Numbered from the stretch's first letter, positions 1 to 6,488 are shown. The stretch: 6,557 nt of DNA from Leptospira perolatii (GCF_002811875.1 NZ_NPDZ01000030.1:1-6557); one strand, 5' to 3'. Translations and numbers: made by a program. Notes: generated from the sequence alone by a model not told the origin.

Positions 1-10
1 TTGTCCTCCT
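1..10 (-). promoter_or_regulatory. Strong ribosome binding site of a gene starting left of the window
   Basis: Read on the minus strand, positions 10 to 5 spell AGGAGG, followed by ACAA up to the window edge. This is a full-strength Shine-Dalgarno sequence, much stronger than those of most other genes here. A start codon would be expected within a few bases beyond position 1, reading leftward. With the direct repeats just upstream of it (25-72), the most likely gene is an insertion-sequence transposase. The coding sequence itself is not in the window, so its identity is inferred. Confidence 0.55.
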
Positions 11-24
11 TTGCGTTTGTTTAG

Positions 25-72
25 TGTTACCTATGTTCCCGGTCTATTCTGTTACCCATGTCTCCGGTTCAT
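25..72 (-). mobile_element. Tandem 23-bp repeats, probable end of an insertion sequence
   Basis: Two imperfect direct repeats occupy 25-47 and 50-72, with a 25-bp period. They share TGTTACC, ATGT and CCGGT blocks and match at 18 of 23 positions; all five differences are transitions. On the minus strand they read as two ACCGG..ACAT.GGTAACA units directly upstream of the ribosome binding site at 1-10. Multiple short direct repeats at the element end, just before the transposase gene, are typical of IS21-type and IS481-type elements, and I recall this GGTAACA motif from such leaders. The family assignment is from memory and should be treated as tentative. The outer boundary of the element is not evident; it may lie between 72 and the reductase stop codon at 147. 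No target-site duplication can be seen because only one end is present. Confidence 0.5.
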
Positions 73-146
73 ACCGAGGGCGGGGAGATTCCGCGTCAAA
101 TTTTCCAGAATCGAAATTCCGGATCAGAGAGAGTTCTAAGAAAAGT

Positions 147-983
147 CTAAACCCCAGTCGGATCCCAGCAGGTTCTAAAATTCTCGTTCCAAGATTCCAT
201 AAGACGCATGTCTTCCGGTTGGAGAGAGAAATCAAAAACTTCAGAGTTCTCTTTGATCCTTTCCTCGCGAACCGATTTTGGAATCACGACCAAGTCCTTA
301 TCGACGCACCACCGAATCAGAATCTGAGCGGGAGTTTTTCCGTACTTTTTAGAAAGAGAGGCAAGCTTTGGTTCATCGATTTTTTTGCCATGAGCCAAAG
401 GACTGTAGGCTTCGAGTTGGATTTTATTGGTTTTGCATAACTCTAAAAGTTCTGTCTGGTTTAAGAAAGGATGATATTCCACCTGATTGACTGCCGGAAT
501 AACGTTTGCGTATGAGAACAGTTCCTTGAGGTGATCTGTCGTATAGTTACTTACTCCAATCGATCTAGCTAAACCATCTTCGTAAGCCTTCTCCAATTCT
601 TTCCAAGCTTGTTTCATTGTTTTACGTACGGGAAAATGTATCAGATAAAGATCGATCTTATCCAGATCCATTCTTTTCAACGAAGCTTCTAGGCTGGCCC
701 TCGCATCGTTCTGATCACCATTCCAGAGTTTGGTGGTAATAAAAATCGATTCTCTCGGAATTCCGCTCTCTTTGATTGCTGTTCCTACGTCCTCTTCGTT
801 CCCGTAGATTTTGGCAGTATCGATATGTCTGTAACCGACATTCAAAGCGCTTTTTACTGCGTTTTTGCACTCCTTTCCAGACTGAGTTTTCCAAACTCCT
901 AATCCTAGGATTGGCATTTGAATTCCGTTATTTAATGTGACAGATTGGTTAATAGATTGAGTGGTCATAGTAATCGTGTACAT
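147..983 (-). CDS. Aldo/keto reductase (AKR5-like, NADPH-dependent carbonyl reductase)
   Basis: A cytosolic (alpha/beta)8-barrel oxidoreductase that reduces aldehydes or ketones to alcohols with NADPH. The catalytic tetrad is complete: Asp55 and Tyr60 in [14 protein letters not shown], Lys85 in FITTKLW, and His116 in LYLIHFP. The other family signatures are also present: the ARSIGVSN strand (139-146), NQVEYHP (166-172), and the cofactor-binding [13 protein letters not shown] block (234-246). The length of 278 residues is normal for the family, and the protein ends at [10 protein letters not shown], so it looks intact despite the probable insertion-sequence end about 75 bp downstream. Bacterial relatives include 2,5-diketo-gluconate reductase and methylglyoxal reductase (YvgN-type); the exact substrate cannot be read from sequence. 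Two ATG starts are possible, 983 and 968; neither has a clear Shine-Dalgarno sequence, and the shorter form would begin MTTQSINQS. It is transcribed divergently from the membrane protein at 1095. Confidence 0.93.
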   Translation of the reverse strand: MYTITMTTQSINQSVTLNNGIQMPILGLGVWKTQSGKECKNAVKSALNVGYRHIDTAKIYGNEEDVGTAIKESGIPRESIFITTKLWNGDQNDARASLEASLKRMDLDKIDLYLIHFPVRKTMKQAWKELEKAYEDGLARSIGVSNYTTDHLKELFSYANVIPAVNQVEYHPFLNQTELLELCKTNKIQLEAYSPLAHGKKIDEPKLASLSKKYGKTPAQILIRWCVDKDLVVIPKSVREERIKENSEVFDFSLQPEDMRLMESWNENFRTCWDPTGV

Positions 984-1053
984 TCAAATCATTATTTGCT
1001 TAAAAAGAAAATCAGATTTTACTTACAAATCATCGTTAGACTCCGGTCAGGAT

Positions 1054-1088
1054 TTGGCTTGCAATAAAATAGTTTCTATTTCTAATCT
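1054..1088 (+). promoter_or_regulatory. Candidate promoter(s) for the seven-helix membrane protein
   Basis: Two overlapping sigma70-like pairs fit the divergent gap. One is TTGGCT (1054-1059), 17 bp, TATTTC (1077-1082). The other is TTGCAA (1059-1064), 18 bp, TAATCT (1083-1088). Neither is a strong match. Either would start transcription about 0 to 6 bases before the ATG at 1095, which agrees with the lack of a Shine-Dalgarno sequence and would give a leaderless or near-leaderless message. This is a weak inference from hexamer matching only. Confidence 0.25.
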
Positions 1089-1094
1089 TCGCCT

Positions 1095-1688
1095 ATGCAA
1101 ATTAACACAGCTCTTTCCGATCTCTTGCTTGCGGTCGTAGCTCTTTTTGCCGCATATCGACTTCATATGTCTGCCAAAGGGAACATTAATAAGTTAAGCG
1201 GCGCATGGGGTTTGTACTCAATTGCACTAGGAGCCGCTTTCGGAAGTCTTTTCTTTTTTGGATTTTCAGTCATCGAGCCGGTCTATAGACCGATTGCTAG
1301 ATTTGCGGCAGAAGTAGGAGTTCCTTGGTTAGGACTAGGATTTTTGGGCGCGTGTCTTGTTAAGATCAATCATCGAACTTGGGCTACTGTTTCGGGTGTC
1401 CTGATCGTATTATTTATTTTGGATGTAATGTATCGCCTAGGAAACTATTCTCTGATTATCGGAGCACTTTCCTTTATTATAGTTATTGTAAGTTGCATTC
1501 GAAAATATGGAGGCCAGAATAAGATCGCTTCTCTCTACGGGATTCTGGGCGCTCTGCTATTTATTTTTGCAGGTCTTTTTATTGGAACACAAGGTGAGGC
1601 AGGAGGAATTCCTAGAATTGATTTGTACCATTTTGCACTTTCCGGTGCTAGTTATTGTCTTGGATTTTCGCTCAAGCGACTCGGGTAA
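1095..1688 (+). CDS. Small seven-helix integral membrane protein, function unknown
   Basis: The 197-residue product is almost entirely membrane embedded. Hydrophobic stretches lie near residues 5-25, 37-59, 75-90, 97-113, 117-134, 144-164 and 177-193, giving about seven helices with short loops and no extra-membrane domain. Polar residues sit at helix edges or inside helices: Asp9 in helix 1, Glu61 after helix 2, Asp110 at the end of helix 4, and a DLYH motif (177-180) opening helix 7. Acidic and histidine residues in a compact seven-helix bundle recall the CREST hydrolase superfamily and several DUF families (DUF6962-like), but I cannot place the protein in any of them with confidence. The ATG at 1095 is the first start in frame and puts helix 1 at the N-terminus; there is no good Shine-Dalgarno sequence. 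It converges with the gene ending at 1735, with 46 bp between them. Confidence 0.8.
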   Translation: MQINTALSDLLLAVVALFAAYRLHMSAKGNINKLSGAWGLYSIALGAAFGSLFFFGFSVIEPVYRPIARFAAEVGVPWLGLGFLGACLVKINHRTWATVSGVLIVLFILDVMYRLGNYSLIIGALSFIIVIVSCIRKYGGQNKIASLYGILGALLFIFAGLFIGTQGEAGGIPRIDLYHFALSGASYCLGFSLKRLG

Positions 1689-1734
1689 AAGTTTCCAAGG
1701 AAAAATTTGAAGTAGGGTTTGATATCGAGAACTT

Positions 1735-2622
1735 TTAAGCTGGGATTTGTTCCGAAACCTGAGTAACCCAAGAAGAGTAATAGTTCGATAGGGTTCTTAG
1801 GAACATTAGATCCATTTCGTTTTCCGGCTTCATTGAGCGGAGAGCATTCGCAAATTGGGTCCTGAATTCAGTGAGTGGAGCAGCTTCGGAAATATAAAGG
1901 CGCATCGGTTCAGATTGTTCCGGTCCGAAGCCGTATTCCTTGGCCCATTTTTCGATCAGGTTTCCGCAATTATATTTTCTAGATAGCAGAATCTGGGCCA
2001 GAATATTTCGGAACATGTTTTCGATCGAAACGATCGTGATCTCTTTGTGCGCGATAGATACATCTATAATGATTTCGTCCTTTCGATCGATGACCGCTTT
2101 CGATGTTCCCATCTTATTGAAGACTTTGGACAAATCGTTATAGGCTCTAAAATGTTTTAGAATGAGCTCCCTATCTTTTACATCCACACTTCTTTGTTCT
2201 TCCGGATGACTCATCTCCTGAAGTATGGATTCGATCACTTGGAGCATAATATCAAAGGTGAACTGAGTCGATTTTCCTAGAAGATATCGAATTTCGTTTT
2301 GGTAAGAAGAGTGAACGTTTGTAAAATAGATTTCAAGTTTATCCGGAGGGATGATAGAAGAGGTCTTAAAAAGGGAGATCATACCTTTTACGAAGGTAGC
2401 GCGATCTAAAATCGGAAATTGTTCCGGGTGATTGGAATGAGTTCTGATAAAGGTTTCCTTTACTACCTTTATAGAACCTTGTCGTACTTCATCCGTTCGA
2501 AATAAAACTCTGTATAAAAGAAGGGAAATTTCCCTAGATGTCTTCTTTTCTTTTAATGTCTTTAGATCAGATGGTTCAAGTAGCGTGCTGCTTCCCGTGT
2601 GCTTGCTTTGTACTTCTCCCAT
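1735..2622 (-). CDS. Uncharacterised soluble, mostly helical protein
   Basis: From the ATG at 2622 this gene encodes 295 residues that I do not recognise. No signal peptide, lipobox or membrane helix is visible. The sequence is rich in charged and amphipathic segments predicted to be helical by eye, for example residues 28-60 (SREISLLLYRVLF onward), 94-136, 148-172 and 197-233. Residues 183-200 (EIIIDVSIAHKEITIVSI) alternate like beta strands. There is one cysteine (219) and no known catalytic motif. The frame stays open to a TTG at 2730, but that would add 36 low-complexity residues reading across the divergent promoter region. A promoter-like pair at 2659-2689 also falls inside that extension, so I prefer the ATG at 2622. 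No Shine-Dalgarno sequence precedes either start. It is divergent from the DUF2804 gene and convergent with the membrane protein, so probably a single-gene unit. The length and codon pattern look like real coding sequence. Confidence 0.78.
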   Translation of the reverse strand: MGEVQSKHTGSSTLLEPSDLKTLKEKKTSREISLLLYRVLFRTDEVRQGSIKVVKETFIRTHSNHPEQFPILDRATFVKGMISLFKTSSIIPPDKLEIYFTNVHSSYQNEIRYLLGKSTQFTFDIMLQVIESILQEMSHPEEQRSVDVKDRELILKHFRAYNDLSKVFNKMGTSKAVIDRKDEIIIDVSIAHKEITIVSIENMFRNILAQILLSRKYNCGNLIEKWAKEYGFGPEQSEPMRLYISEAAPLTEFRTQFANALRSMKPENEMDLMFLRTLSNYYSSWVTQVSEQIPA

Positions 2623-2658
2623 ACTGCCGTTTCGTTTTTTTCCCGAACGATTGGTAGG

Positions 2659-2689
2659 TCTATACTGGAAGTAAAAACCTAATTGTAAA
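2659..2689 (-). promoter_or_regulatory. Candidate promoter for the uncharacterised gene at 1735-2622
   Basis: On the minus strand TTTACA (2689-2684, five of six consensus positions) is followed after 19 bp by TATAGA (2664-2659, four of six). Transcription would start near 2652 and leave about a 30-base leader before the ATG at 2622. The spacer is longer than ideal, so this is a tentative call. It supports the ATG start over the upstream TTG. Confidence 0.3.
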
Positions 2690-2757
2690 GCAGATTTGCC
2701 AACTGACTTAGAAATCCATTGATTTTTCAACTCAAAGCAAAAATATCAGCGGAACAT

Positions 2758-3780
2758 ATGCATAGAATTATTGGAACGGACAACCAAGTCGGATACGGCG
2801 TTTGGGATACTCCGATTGAATTCAATTATAAGGATTTTAAACTTCTAAATTTTTTCGGCAGAGAAGTAAAAGGACTTAGGAAGAAGTTTGCATTTCACAC
2901 TTTTAACTACTTAGGCTTTTTGATGGAAGACTGTCTTGTCGGAATTGCAGCGGTTAGCCTGGGCTACGCTTACAACGTATTTGCGTATCTTTATAAATAC
3001 GATGAGGGAAAATTATTTGAATTCGATACAAAAGGACCAGATTTCGGGGTCGCGCTAAAATTTCCAGCCAACCCGGACGAATATCAGATAGACTTTCAGA
3101 AAGGTTCTTCGTTTTTACGAATCCATAAATCTCACTCCGAAGGTCTTTTACAGATCGATGCAAAATTTAAGGGAAAGCTGGAGATATCTGGTGAATTTCC
3201 CTATTCTCTGTCCACACATCATCCACTCAGAGTACTGAATCCCTCCGAACCAACTCGATGGACTTTTACCGAAAAGTGTTCACCTCTGGTCCCGAATCGA
3301 TTATCAGTGATTTATCAGGGAAAGCAATTGGTCAATCGATTGGACAAGGTAAGTCTAGTATATGATTGGTCGGGCGGTTACTTAAGGAGAGAGACAAACT
3401 GGTATTGGGCTGCATTCTCAGCTATTTTACCGAATGATACGAAAATTGGAGCTAATTTTGCTGCTCTGGTGAACGAAAGTTTCTTTTCCGAAAACGCATT
3501 TTGGATCAACGGAAAGCGGCAGCGAGTAGATCGCTGTATATTCGATTTTTCGCAAGCAGATCCGTACAGACCATGGAGACTTTGGGACGAGGAGGGGAGA
3601 CTTCGCTTGGAATTTAAGCCCGAGGGAGAGCGATCTCAAAAGGTGAACCTGCTTTTTACTAAACTTTACTTTCGTCAGTTTGTTGGAAAATTCTCCGGAG
3701 CATTTCGGCCAAATGGCGGTAAAGAAATTCCTTTTCAGGATGTCTGGGGTTTTACCGAATTCCACCGGTCTCTTTGGTAA
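2758..3780 (+). CDS. DUF2804 family protein
   Basis: A 340-residue protein of the DUF2804 family, whose biochemical function is not established. The family pattern is clearest in the second half: a WTFTEKCSPLVPNRLS stretch (168-183), YDWSGGYLRRETNWYWA (202-218), GANFAALVNES (231-241), FWINGKRQRVD (248-258), RPWRLWDEEGRLRLEF (271-286) and the closing GFTEFHRSLW (331-340). The rhythm of short strands and aromatic residues suggests a beta-rich fold. There is no signal peptide or membrane helix. The ATG at 2758 is chosen because an in-frame TTG at 2719 would only add 13 unrelated residues across the divergent promoter region; AGCGGA a few bases upstream is a weak ribosome binding site. The membrane acyltransferase at 3852 follows in the same direction after 71 bp, so the two may be cotranscribed. 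The family call is from recognised motifs, not a profile search. Confidence 0.88.
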   Translation: MHRIIGTDNQVGYGVWDTPIEFNYKDFKLLNFFGREVKGLRKKFAFHTFNYLGFLMEDCLVGIAAVSLGYAYNVFAYLYKYDEGKLFEFDTKGPDFGVALKFPANPDEYQIDFQKGSSFLRIHKSHSEGLLQIDAKFKGKLEISGEFPYSLSTHHPLRVLNPSEPTRWTFTEKCSPLVPNRLSVIYQGKQLVNRLDKVSLVYDWSGGYLRRETNWYWAAFSAILPNDTKIGANFAALVNESFFSENAFWINGKRQRVDRCIFDFSQADPYRPWRLWDEEGRLRLEFKPEGERSQKVNLLFTKLYFRQFVGKFSGAFRPNGGKEIPFQDVWGFTEFHRSLW

Positions 3781-3851
3781 AAAAGAATTAGCTAAACCTA
3801 ATTTGAATTGGATCACTTTGGATAAAGATCTCAGGAAGTCGCTTTTATAGA

Positions 3852-4997
3852 ATGGGTCAGGACAAAAATCGAAGTATCACATTAGATTCATTTAGAGGGT
3901 TAACTGTTGCAGGGATGATTCTGGTGAATAATCCTGGAACTTGGTCCGCGATTTATTCTCCTCTAAAACATGCTCCCTGGAATGGTTGCACTCCTACAGA
4001 TTTGGTCTTCCCTTTCTTTCTATTTTCTGTAGGAGCTTCTATCCCGTTTTCGGACAGGAGCAAACTTGAAGAAAGTCATACATCAAGAATTTGGAAAGTA
4101 CTGAAAAGGTCCCTGGTTCTTATTTTCCTAGGCTTGGTTTTGCACTGGTTCGGAGACTGGTCTTTGGAACAGCTCAGAATTCCAGGTGTGCTCCAAAGAA
4201 TCGGAGTGGTTTATTTTTTCTCCGCTATTTTATTTTTTCCTGAACATCCTCGCTTGAGAGGTGTCTTGGCCGCAGTCATCCTAGTTTTATACTGGATTCT
4301 TCTTACTAAAATTCCTCCTCCCGGTATAGAAGCTCCGAGTCTAGAGCCTTCCGAAAATTGGGGTGCCTGGCTGGACCGATTCGTTTTCGGAGAAAATCAT
4401 CTATGGAAGTCGTCCAAAACTTGGGATCCCGAAGGCTTGTTGAGTACGATATCTGCGGTCGCAAGTTCTTTGATTGGGACTTTTTTCGGAGAAAGTCTGA
4501 AGAAGTATCTTTCATCGGATCGCTCCAAAAGCTTGCAGATAAGCTATTTGATGCGGTCTTTGTTTGCTTCTTTCGTTTTGTGCGGACTCGGAAAGATCTG
4601 GGATTTGCAATTTCCTATCAATAAAAGCTTATGGACGAGCAGCTATGTTTTATGGACCTGCGGTCTCGCTGGAATCTCATTTAGTATATTATTCATTCTT
4701 GAAATTCTTTCTGATTTTTCCAAAAGGATGATTTCGGAGATTTTCATTCCGTTCGGTAGAAATGCAATTCTCGTGTTTTTCGGTTCGGGCTTGCTTGCGC
4801 GTTCTTTGAACATAATAGAGGTCAGCAATTTGAAAGGAGGAAAGATTTCTCTCAAAAACTGGATTTTTGCGCAAGGTTTTCAGTCTTGGACTGGCAATTT
4901 GGAACTTGCTTCTTTTTTGTATGCTTTCGTAAATGTTCTGCTTTGGTTTGGTTTATTGTATCTTTTGGATAAAAAGAAATGGTACTGGAAGATCTGA
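3852..4997 (+). CDS. HGSNAT-like membrane acyltransferase (COG4299 / DUF5009, NagX-like)
   Basis: A multi-pass inner-membrane protein of 381 residues related to lysosomal heparan-alpha-glucosaminide N-acetyltransferase, which moves an acetyl group from cytosolic acetyl-CoA across the membrane onto an amino sugar. Diagnostic motifs in order: RSITLDSFRGLTV (7-19), KHAPWNGCTPTDLVFPFFLF (39-58), LRIPGVLQRIGVVYF (108-122), GENHLW (180-185), WDPEGLLSTI (191-200), PINKSLWTSSYVL (255-267), FGRNAILVF (301-309) and a C-terminal KKWYWKI. His40 lines up with the histidine in human HGSNAT (His269 in common numbering) that is important for catalysis. About ten or eleven helices are apparent, including 48-66, 84-100, 113-130, 136-152, 262-283, 294-316 and 352-372. 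The start has AGGAAG at 3833-3838, 13 bases upstream, a rather long spacing. Length is normal for bacterial members. The physiological acceptor in bacteria is unknown; a cell-envelope amino sugar is a reasonable inference. Confidence 0.9.
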   Translation: MGQDKNRSITLDSFRGLTVAGMILVNNPGTWSAIYSPLKHAPWNGCTPTDLVFPFFLFSVGASIPFSDRSKLEESHTSRIWKVLKRSLVLIFLGLVLHWFGDWSLEQLRIPGVLQRIGVVYFFSAILFFPEHPRLRGVLAAVILVLYWILLTKIPPPGIEAPSLEPSENWGAWLDRFVFGENHLWKSSKTWDPEGLLSTISAVASSLIGTFFGESLKKYLSSDRSKSLQISYLMRSLFASFVLCGLGKIWDLQFPINKSLWTSSYVLWTCGLAGISFSILFILEILSDFSKRMISEIFIPFGRNAILVFFGSGLLARSLNIIEVSNLKGGKISLKNWIFAQGFQSWTGNLELASFLYAFVNVLLWFGLLYLLDKKKWYWKI

Positions 4998-5032
4998 ACT
5001 TTTCGAGCCGAACAAAATCCGACCCGAAAAGT
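4998..5032. repeat. Inverted repeat directly after the acyltransferase stop codon
   Basis: ACTTTTCG (4998-5005) is complementary to CGAAAAGT (5025-5032), an 8-bp stem. In minus-strand RNA the stem can extend by five more pairs, two of them G-U, leaving a loop of about nine bases. In plus-strand RNA the extension has two mismatches. It begins on the base after the TGA stop and lies next to the 13-bp hairpin at 5037-5069. No U-tract follows, so it may be a second, RNA-stabilising element at the convergent junction. It also fits better as part of the thiolase 3' end than as part of the acyltransferase message. Confidence 0.4.
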
Positions 5033-5036
5033 ACGG

Positions 5037-5071
5037 AATGCTTTCTTGCTATTGCTGCAAGAAAGCATTTT
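5037..5071. terminator. Convergent-gene terminator hairpin, perfect 13-bp stem
   Basis: AATGCTTTCTTGC (5037-5049) pairs perfectly with GCAAGAAAGCATT (5057-5069) around a 7-base loop (TATTGCT). On the plus strand the stem runs into TTTT (5068-5071), a short U-tract, so it can terminate the acyltransferase message. On the minus strand it sits nine bases past the thiolase TAG stop and is preceded by an A-rich stretch but lacks a downstream U-tract. It therefore looks like a shared terminator or 3' end-stabilising hairpin, stronger for the plus strand. It is the most convincing RNA hairpin between genes in the window. Confidence 0.65.
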
Positions 5072-5077
5072 GAAAAC

Positions 5078-6292
5078 CTATTTTAGTCTTTCGATGATTG
5101 TAGCTACTCCCATTCCGCCTCCGATGCAGAGTGTGATAAGGGCATATTTTTTATTTCTTCTTTCTAACTCATCTAAAGCGGTTCCTAAAAGAATTGCACC
5201 GGTTGCTCCTAAAGGATGTCCTAATGCAATCGATCCACCGTTCACATTGATTTTTTCCGAAGGTATTTTGAGGCTTTTTTGAACATAGAGCACGACCGAT
5301 GCAAATGCTTCGTTGATTTCCCAAAGATCAATATCATCCGGCTTTAAACCAGCTAAGTGAAGCGCTTTCAGTGAAGCCGAGACTGGTCCAGTTAGCATGA
5401 TGGTAGGTTCTTCTCCAGTGGATGCTGTAGAGACAATTCTGGCTCTCGGTTTCAGTCCGTACTTCTTGAGACCTTCTTCATTGGCCAATAGTACGGAAGC
5501 TGCTCCATCTACAATACCCGAGGAGTTTCCAAGCGTATGAATATGATTAATTTTTTGCACTTCAGGGTAGGTCCTTTGTGCAATTGCATCTAATTCCTTT
5601 TCTCCTATGGTCTTGAACACAGGTGCAAGTCCGGACAGAAAAGCGTAATCAGATTCTATTCTAGGATTTTCATCGATTTCGACTACGGTTCCGTCTTCTA
5701 ACTTAACTGGAATAATAGATTTTTTGAATGCTCCTTCTTTGATCGCTTTGTCTGCTTTTATTTGAGAAGATTCAGCAAATCGATCCGCTTCTTCTCTAGA
5801 AATATTGTACTTTGTTGCAATCAGGTCCGCGGAGATTCCCTGAGGAACAAGATTATAATGTTTTTCGATATTCGGATTTCCGATATTAAAATCTCTCCCA
5901 TTCAAATCCGCTCCCATTTTTACCCTGCTCATGGATTCGATCCCTCCGCCGACGGCGATCTCCATACTTCTGGATTGAAGATGATTTGCTGCGTTATTGA
6001 CTGCTTGTAAGCCGGAACCACAGAATCTGTTTACTGTGTATCCTGGAACTGAGTTTGGCCACTGAGCCGCCATAACCGCATAACGCGCTATACACGCTGC
6101 CTGATCGTCTACTTGGGAAACGCATCCCATAACAACTTCTTCGACTGCTTGCGGATTAATTCCATTACGTTCTTGTAATGCTTTCAGGGTAACTCCGGCT
6201 AATTCCTGGGGATGGACAGAGGCAAGAACTCCTCTTTTTTTCCCTTTTCCTCTAGGGGTTCTGACTGCATCGATTACATAAGCGTTGGACAT
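5078..6292 (-). CDS. Thiolase (acetyl-CoA C-acyltransferase / acetyltransferase)
   Basis: A soluble thiolase of 404 residues. The enzyme cleaves 3-ketoacyl-CoA with CoA to acetyl-CoA and a shortened acyl-CoA, or runs the reverse Claisen condensation of two acetyl-CoA. All three active-site elements are present: the nucleophile Cys91 in [10 protein letters not shown], His359 in [15 protein letters not shown], and Cys389 in CIGGGMG, with NEAF at 327-330. The N-terminal [16 protein letters not shown] and the [10 protein letters not shown] segment (255-264) are also typical. Length matches the family, and nothing looks damaged. The ATG at 6292 is preceded by AGGAGA with a 5-base spacer, which fixes the start; an upstream TTG at 6364 would add only 24 unconserved residues. 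Beta-oxidation (FadA-like) is more likely than ketone-body or polyhydroxyalkanoate metabolism, because Leptospira lives on fatty acids, but sequence alone does not settle chain-length preference. No hydratase/dehydrogenase partner lies in the window. Confidence 0.95.
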   Translation of the reverse strand: MSNAYVIDAVRTPRGKGKKRGVLASVHPQELAGVTLKALQERNGINPQAVEEVVMGCVSQVDDQAACIARYAVMAAQWPNSVPGYTVNRFCGSGLQAVNNAANHLQSRSMEIAVGGGIESMSRVKMGADLNGRDFNIGNPNIEKHYNLVPQGISADLIATKYNISREEADRFAESSQIKADKAIKEGAFKKSIIPVKLEDGTVVEIDENPRIESDYAFLSGLAPVFKTIGEKELDAIAQRTYPEVQKINHIHTLGNSSGIVDGAASVLLANEEGLKKYGLKPRARIVSTASTGEEPTIMLTGPVSASLKALHLAGLKPDDIDLWEINEAFASVVLYVQKSLKIPSEKINVNGGSIALGHPLGATGAILLGTALDELERRNKKYALITLCIGGGMGVATIIERLK

Positions 6293-6297
6293 ACGAG

Positions 6298-6303
6298 TCT
6301 CCT
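6298..6303 (-). promoter_or_regulatory. Thiolase ribosome binding site
   Basis: AGGAGA on the minus strand lies five bases before the ATG at 6292. It is the best Shine-Dalgarno sequence for a complete gene in this window and decides between the ATG and the in-frame TTG 72 bases upstream. Confidence 0.8.
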
Positions 6304-6325
6304 TTACTAGGCGATTGCCTTTTTT

Positions 6326-6346
6326 GAACGTTCGTTTAGGAACGAA
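6326..6346. promoter_or_regulatory. Nested inverted repeats in the thiolase leader, possible operator
   Basis: TTCGTT (6331-6336) and AACGAA (6341-6346) form a perfect inverted repeat around TAGG. The 8-bp palindrome GAACGTTC (6326-6333) overlaps its left arm. Together they give three half-sites of the GAACG/CGTTC type within 21 bp, 34 to 54 bases upstream of the start codon. Such spacing suits a dimeric repressor of the TetR or GntR kind, which commonly control fatty-acid genes, but no regulator is encoded nearby and the idea is inference. As RNA it would make only a small hairpin. Confidence 0.35.
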
Positions 6347-6433
6347 ATCTATCGCTGGTTCCAATTTTCCGAAAACGAGCGGAAAGCAAGCCGTTTCTGG
6401 AACCTTTCAATCTTAACAGTGTAAACCTTTTTT

Positions 6434-6447
6434 GTAGGAGCTCCTAC
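6434..6447. repeat. Perfect 14-bp palindrome GTAGGAGCTCCTAC
   Basis: A 14-bp palindrome without spacer, centred at 6440/6441, preceded by a run of six or more T and followed by TGAATTTTGAGAA. With no loop it is a poor RNA hairpin and looks more like a DNA-protein site or a copy of a dispersed motif. Similar GTAGGA..TCCTAC palindromes next to T-runs are, as I recall, common between genes in Leptospira; that is memory, not a search. It falls just downstream of the start predicted from the TATAAT box at 6460-6465. Confidence 0.5.
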
Positions 6448-6459
6448 TGAATTTTGAGA

Positions 6460-6488
6460 ATTATAGTTTGGTTGCCAAATAGGTTGGC
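6460..6488 (-). promoter_or_regulatory. TATAAT box with overlapping GCCAA/TTGGC inverted repeat
   Basis: On the minus strand a consensus -10 hexamer TATAAT occupies 6465-6460. The -35 position (6488-6483, GCCAAC at 17-bp spacing) does not match TTGACA. Instead, GCCAA (6474-6478) and TTGGC (6484-6488) form an inverted repeat with a 5-bp spacer across the -35 and spacer region. A good -10 with a poor -35 covered by an inverted repeat suggests either an activator-dependent promoter or a repressor site. It would give the thiolase a leader of about 160 bases. Not proven from sequence alone. Confidence 0.35.

Noticed and set aside
24..440. Open frame of 138 codons on the plus strand across the left edge and the reductase 3' part
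   Set aside because: It is antisense to the well-supported reductase, starts inside the direct repeats, has no ribosome binding site and no recognisable protein features.
1686..1737. Inverted repeat TAAAAGTT/AACTTTTA joining the two convergent TAA stop codons
   Set aside because: The stem is only 8 AT-rich base pairs with a 36-base loop; too weak to call a terminator, and the symmetry partly comes from the two stop codons.
2623..2757. Extended N-termini from TTG codons at 2730 (minus) and 2719 (plus), which would make the two divergent genes overlap
   Set aside because: Both extensions lack ribosome binding sites and family similarity and read through the shared promoter region; the internal ATGs at 2622 and 2758 are more likely.
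3427..3816. 129-codon minus-strand frame inside and beyond the DUF2804 gene
   Set aside because: It is antisense to strongly conserved DUF2804 coding sequence and has no protein-like features.
4358..4624. 88-codon plus-strand frame inside the acyltransferase
   Set aside because: It is an out-of-frame overlap with a conserved membrane protein and has no start signal.
6293..6364. 24-residue N-terminal extension of the thiolase from a TTG codon
   Set aside because: The ATG at 6292 has an excellent AGGAGA site and begins exactly where thiolases normally begin.
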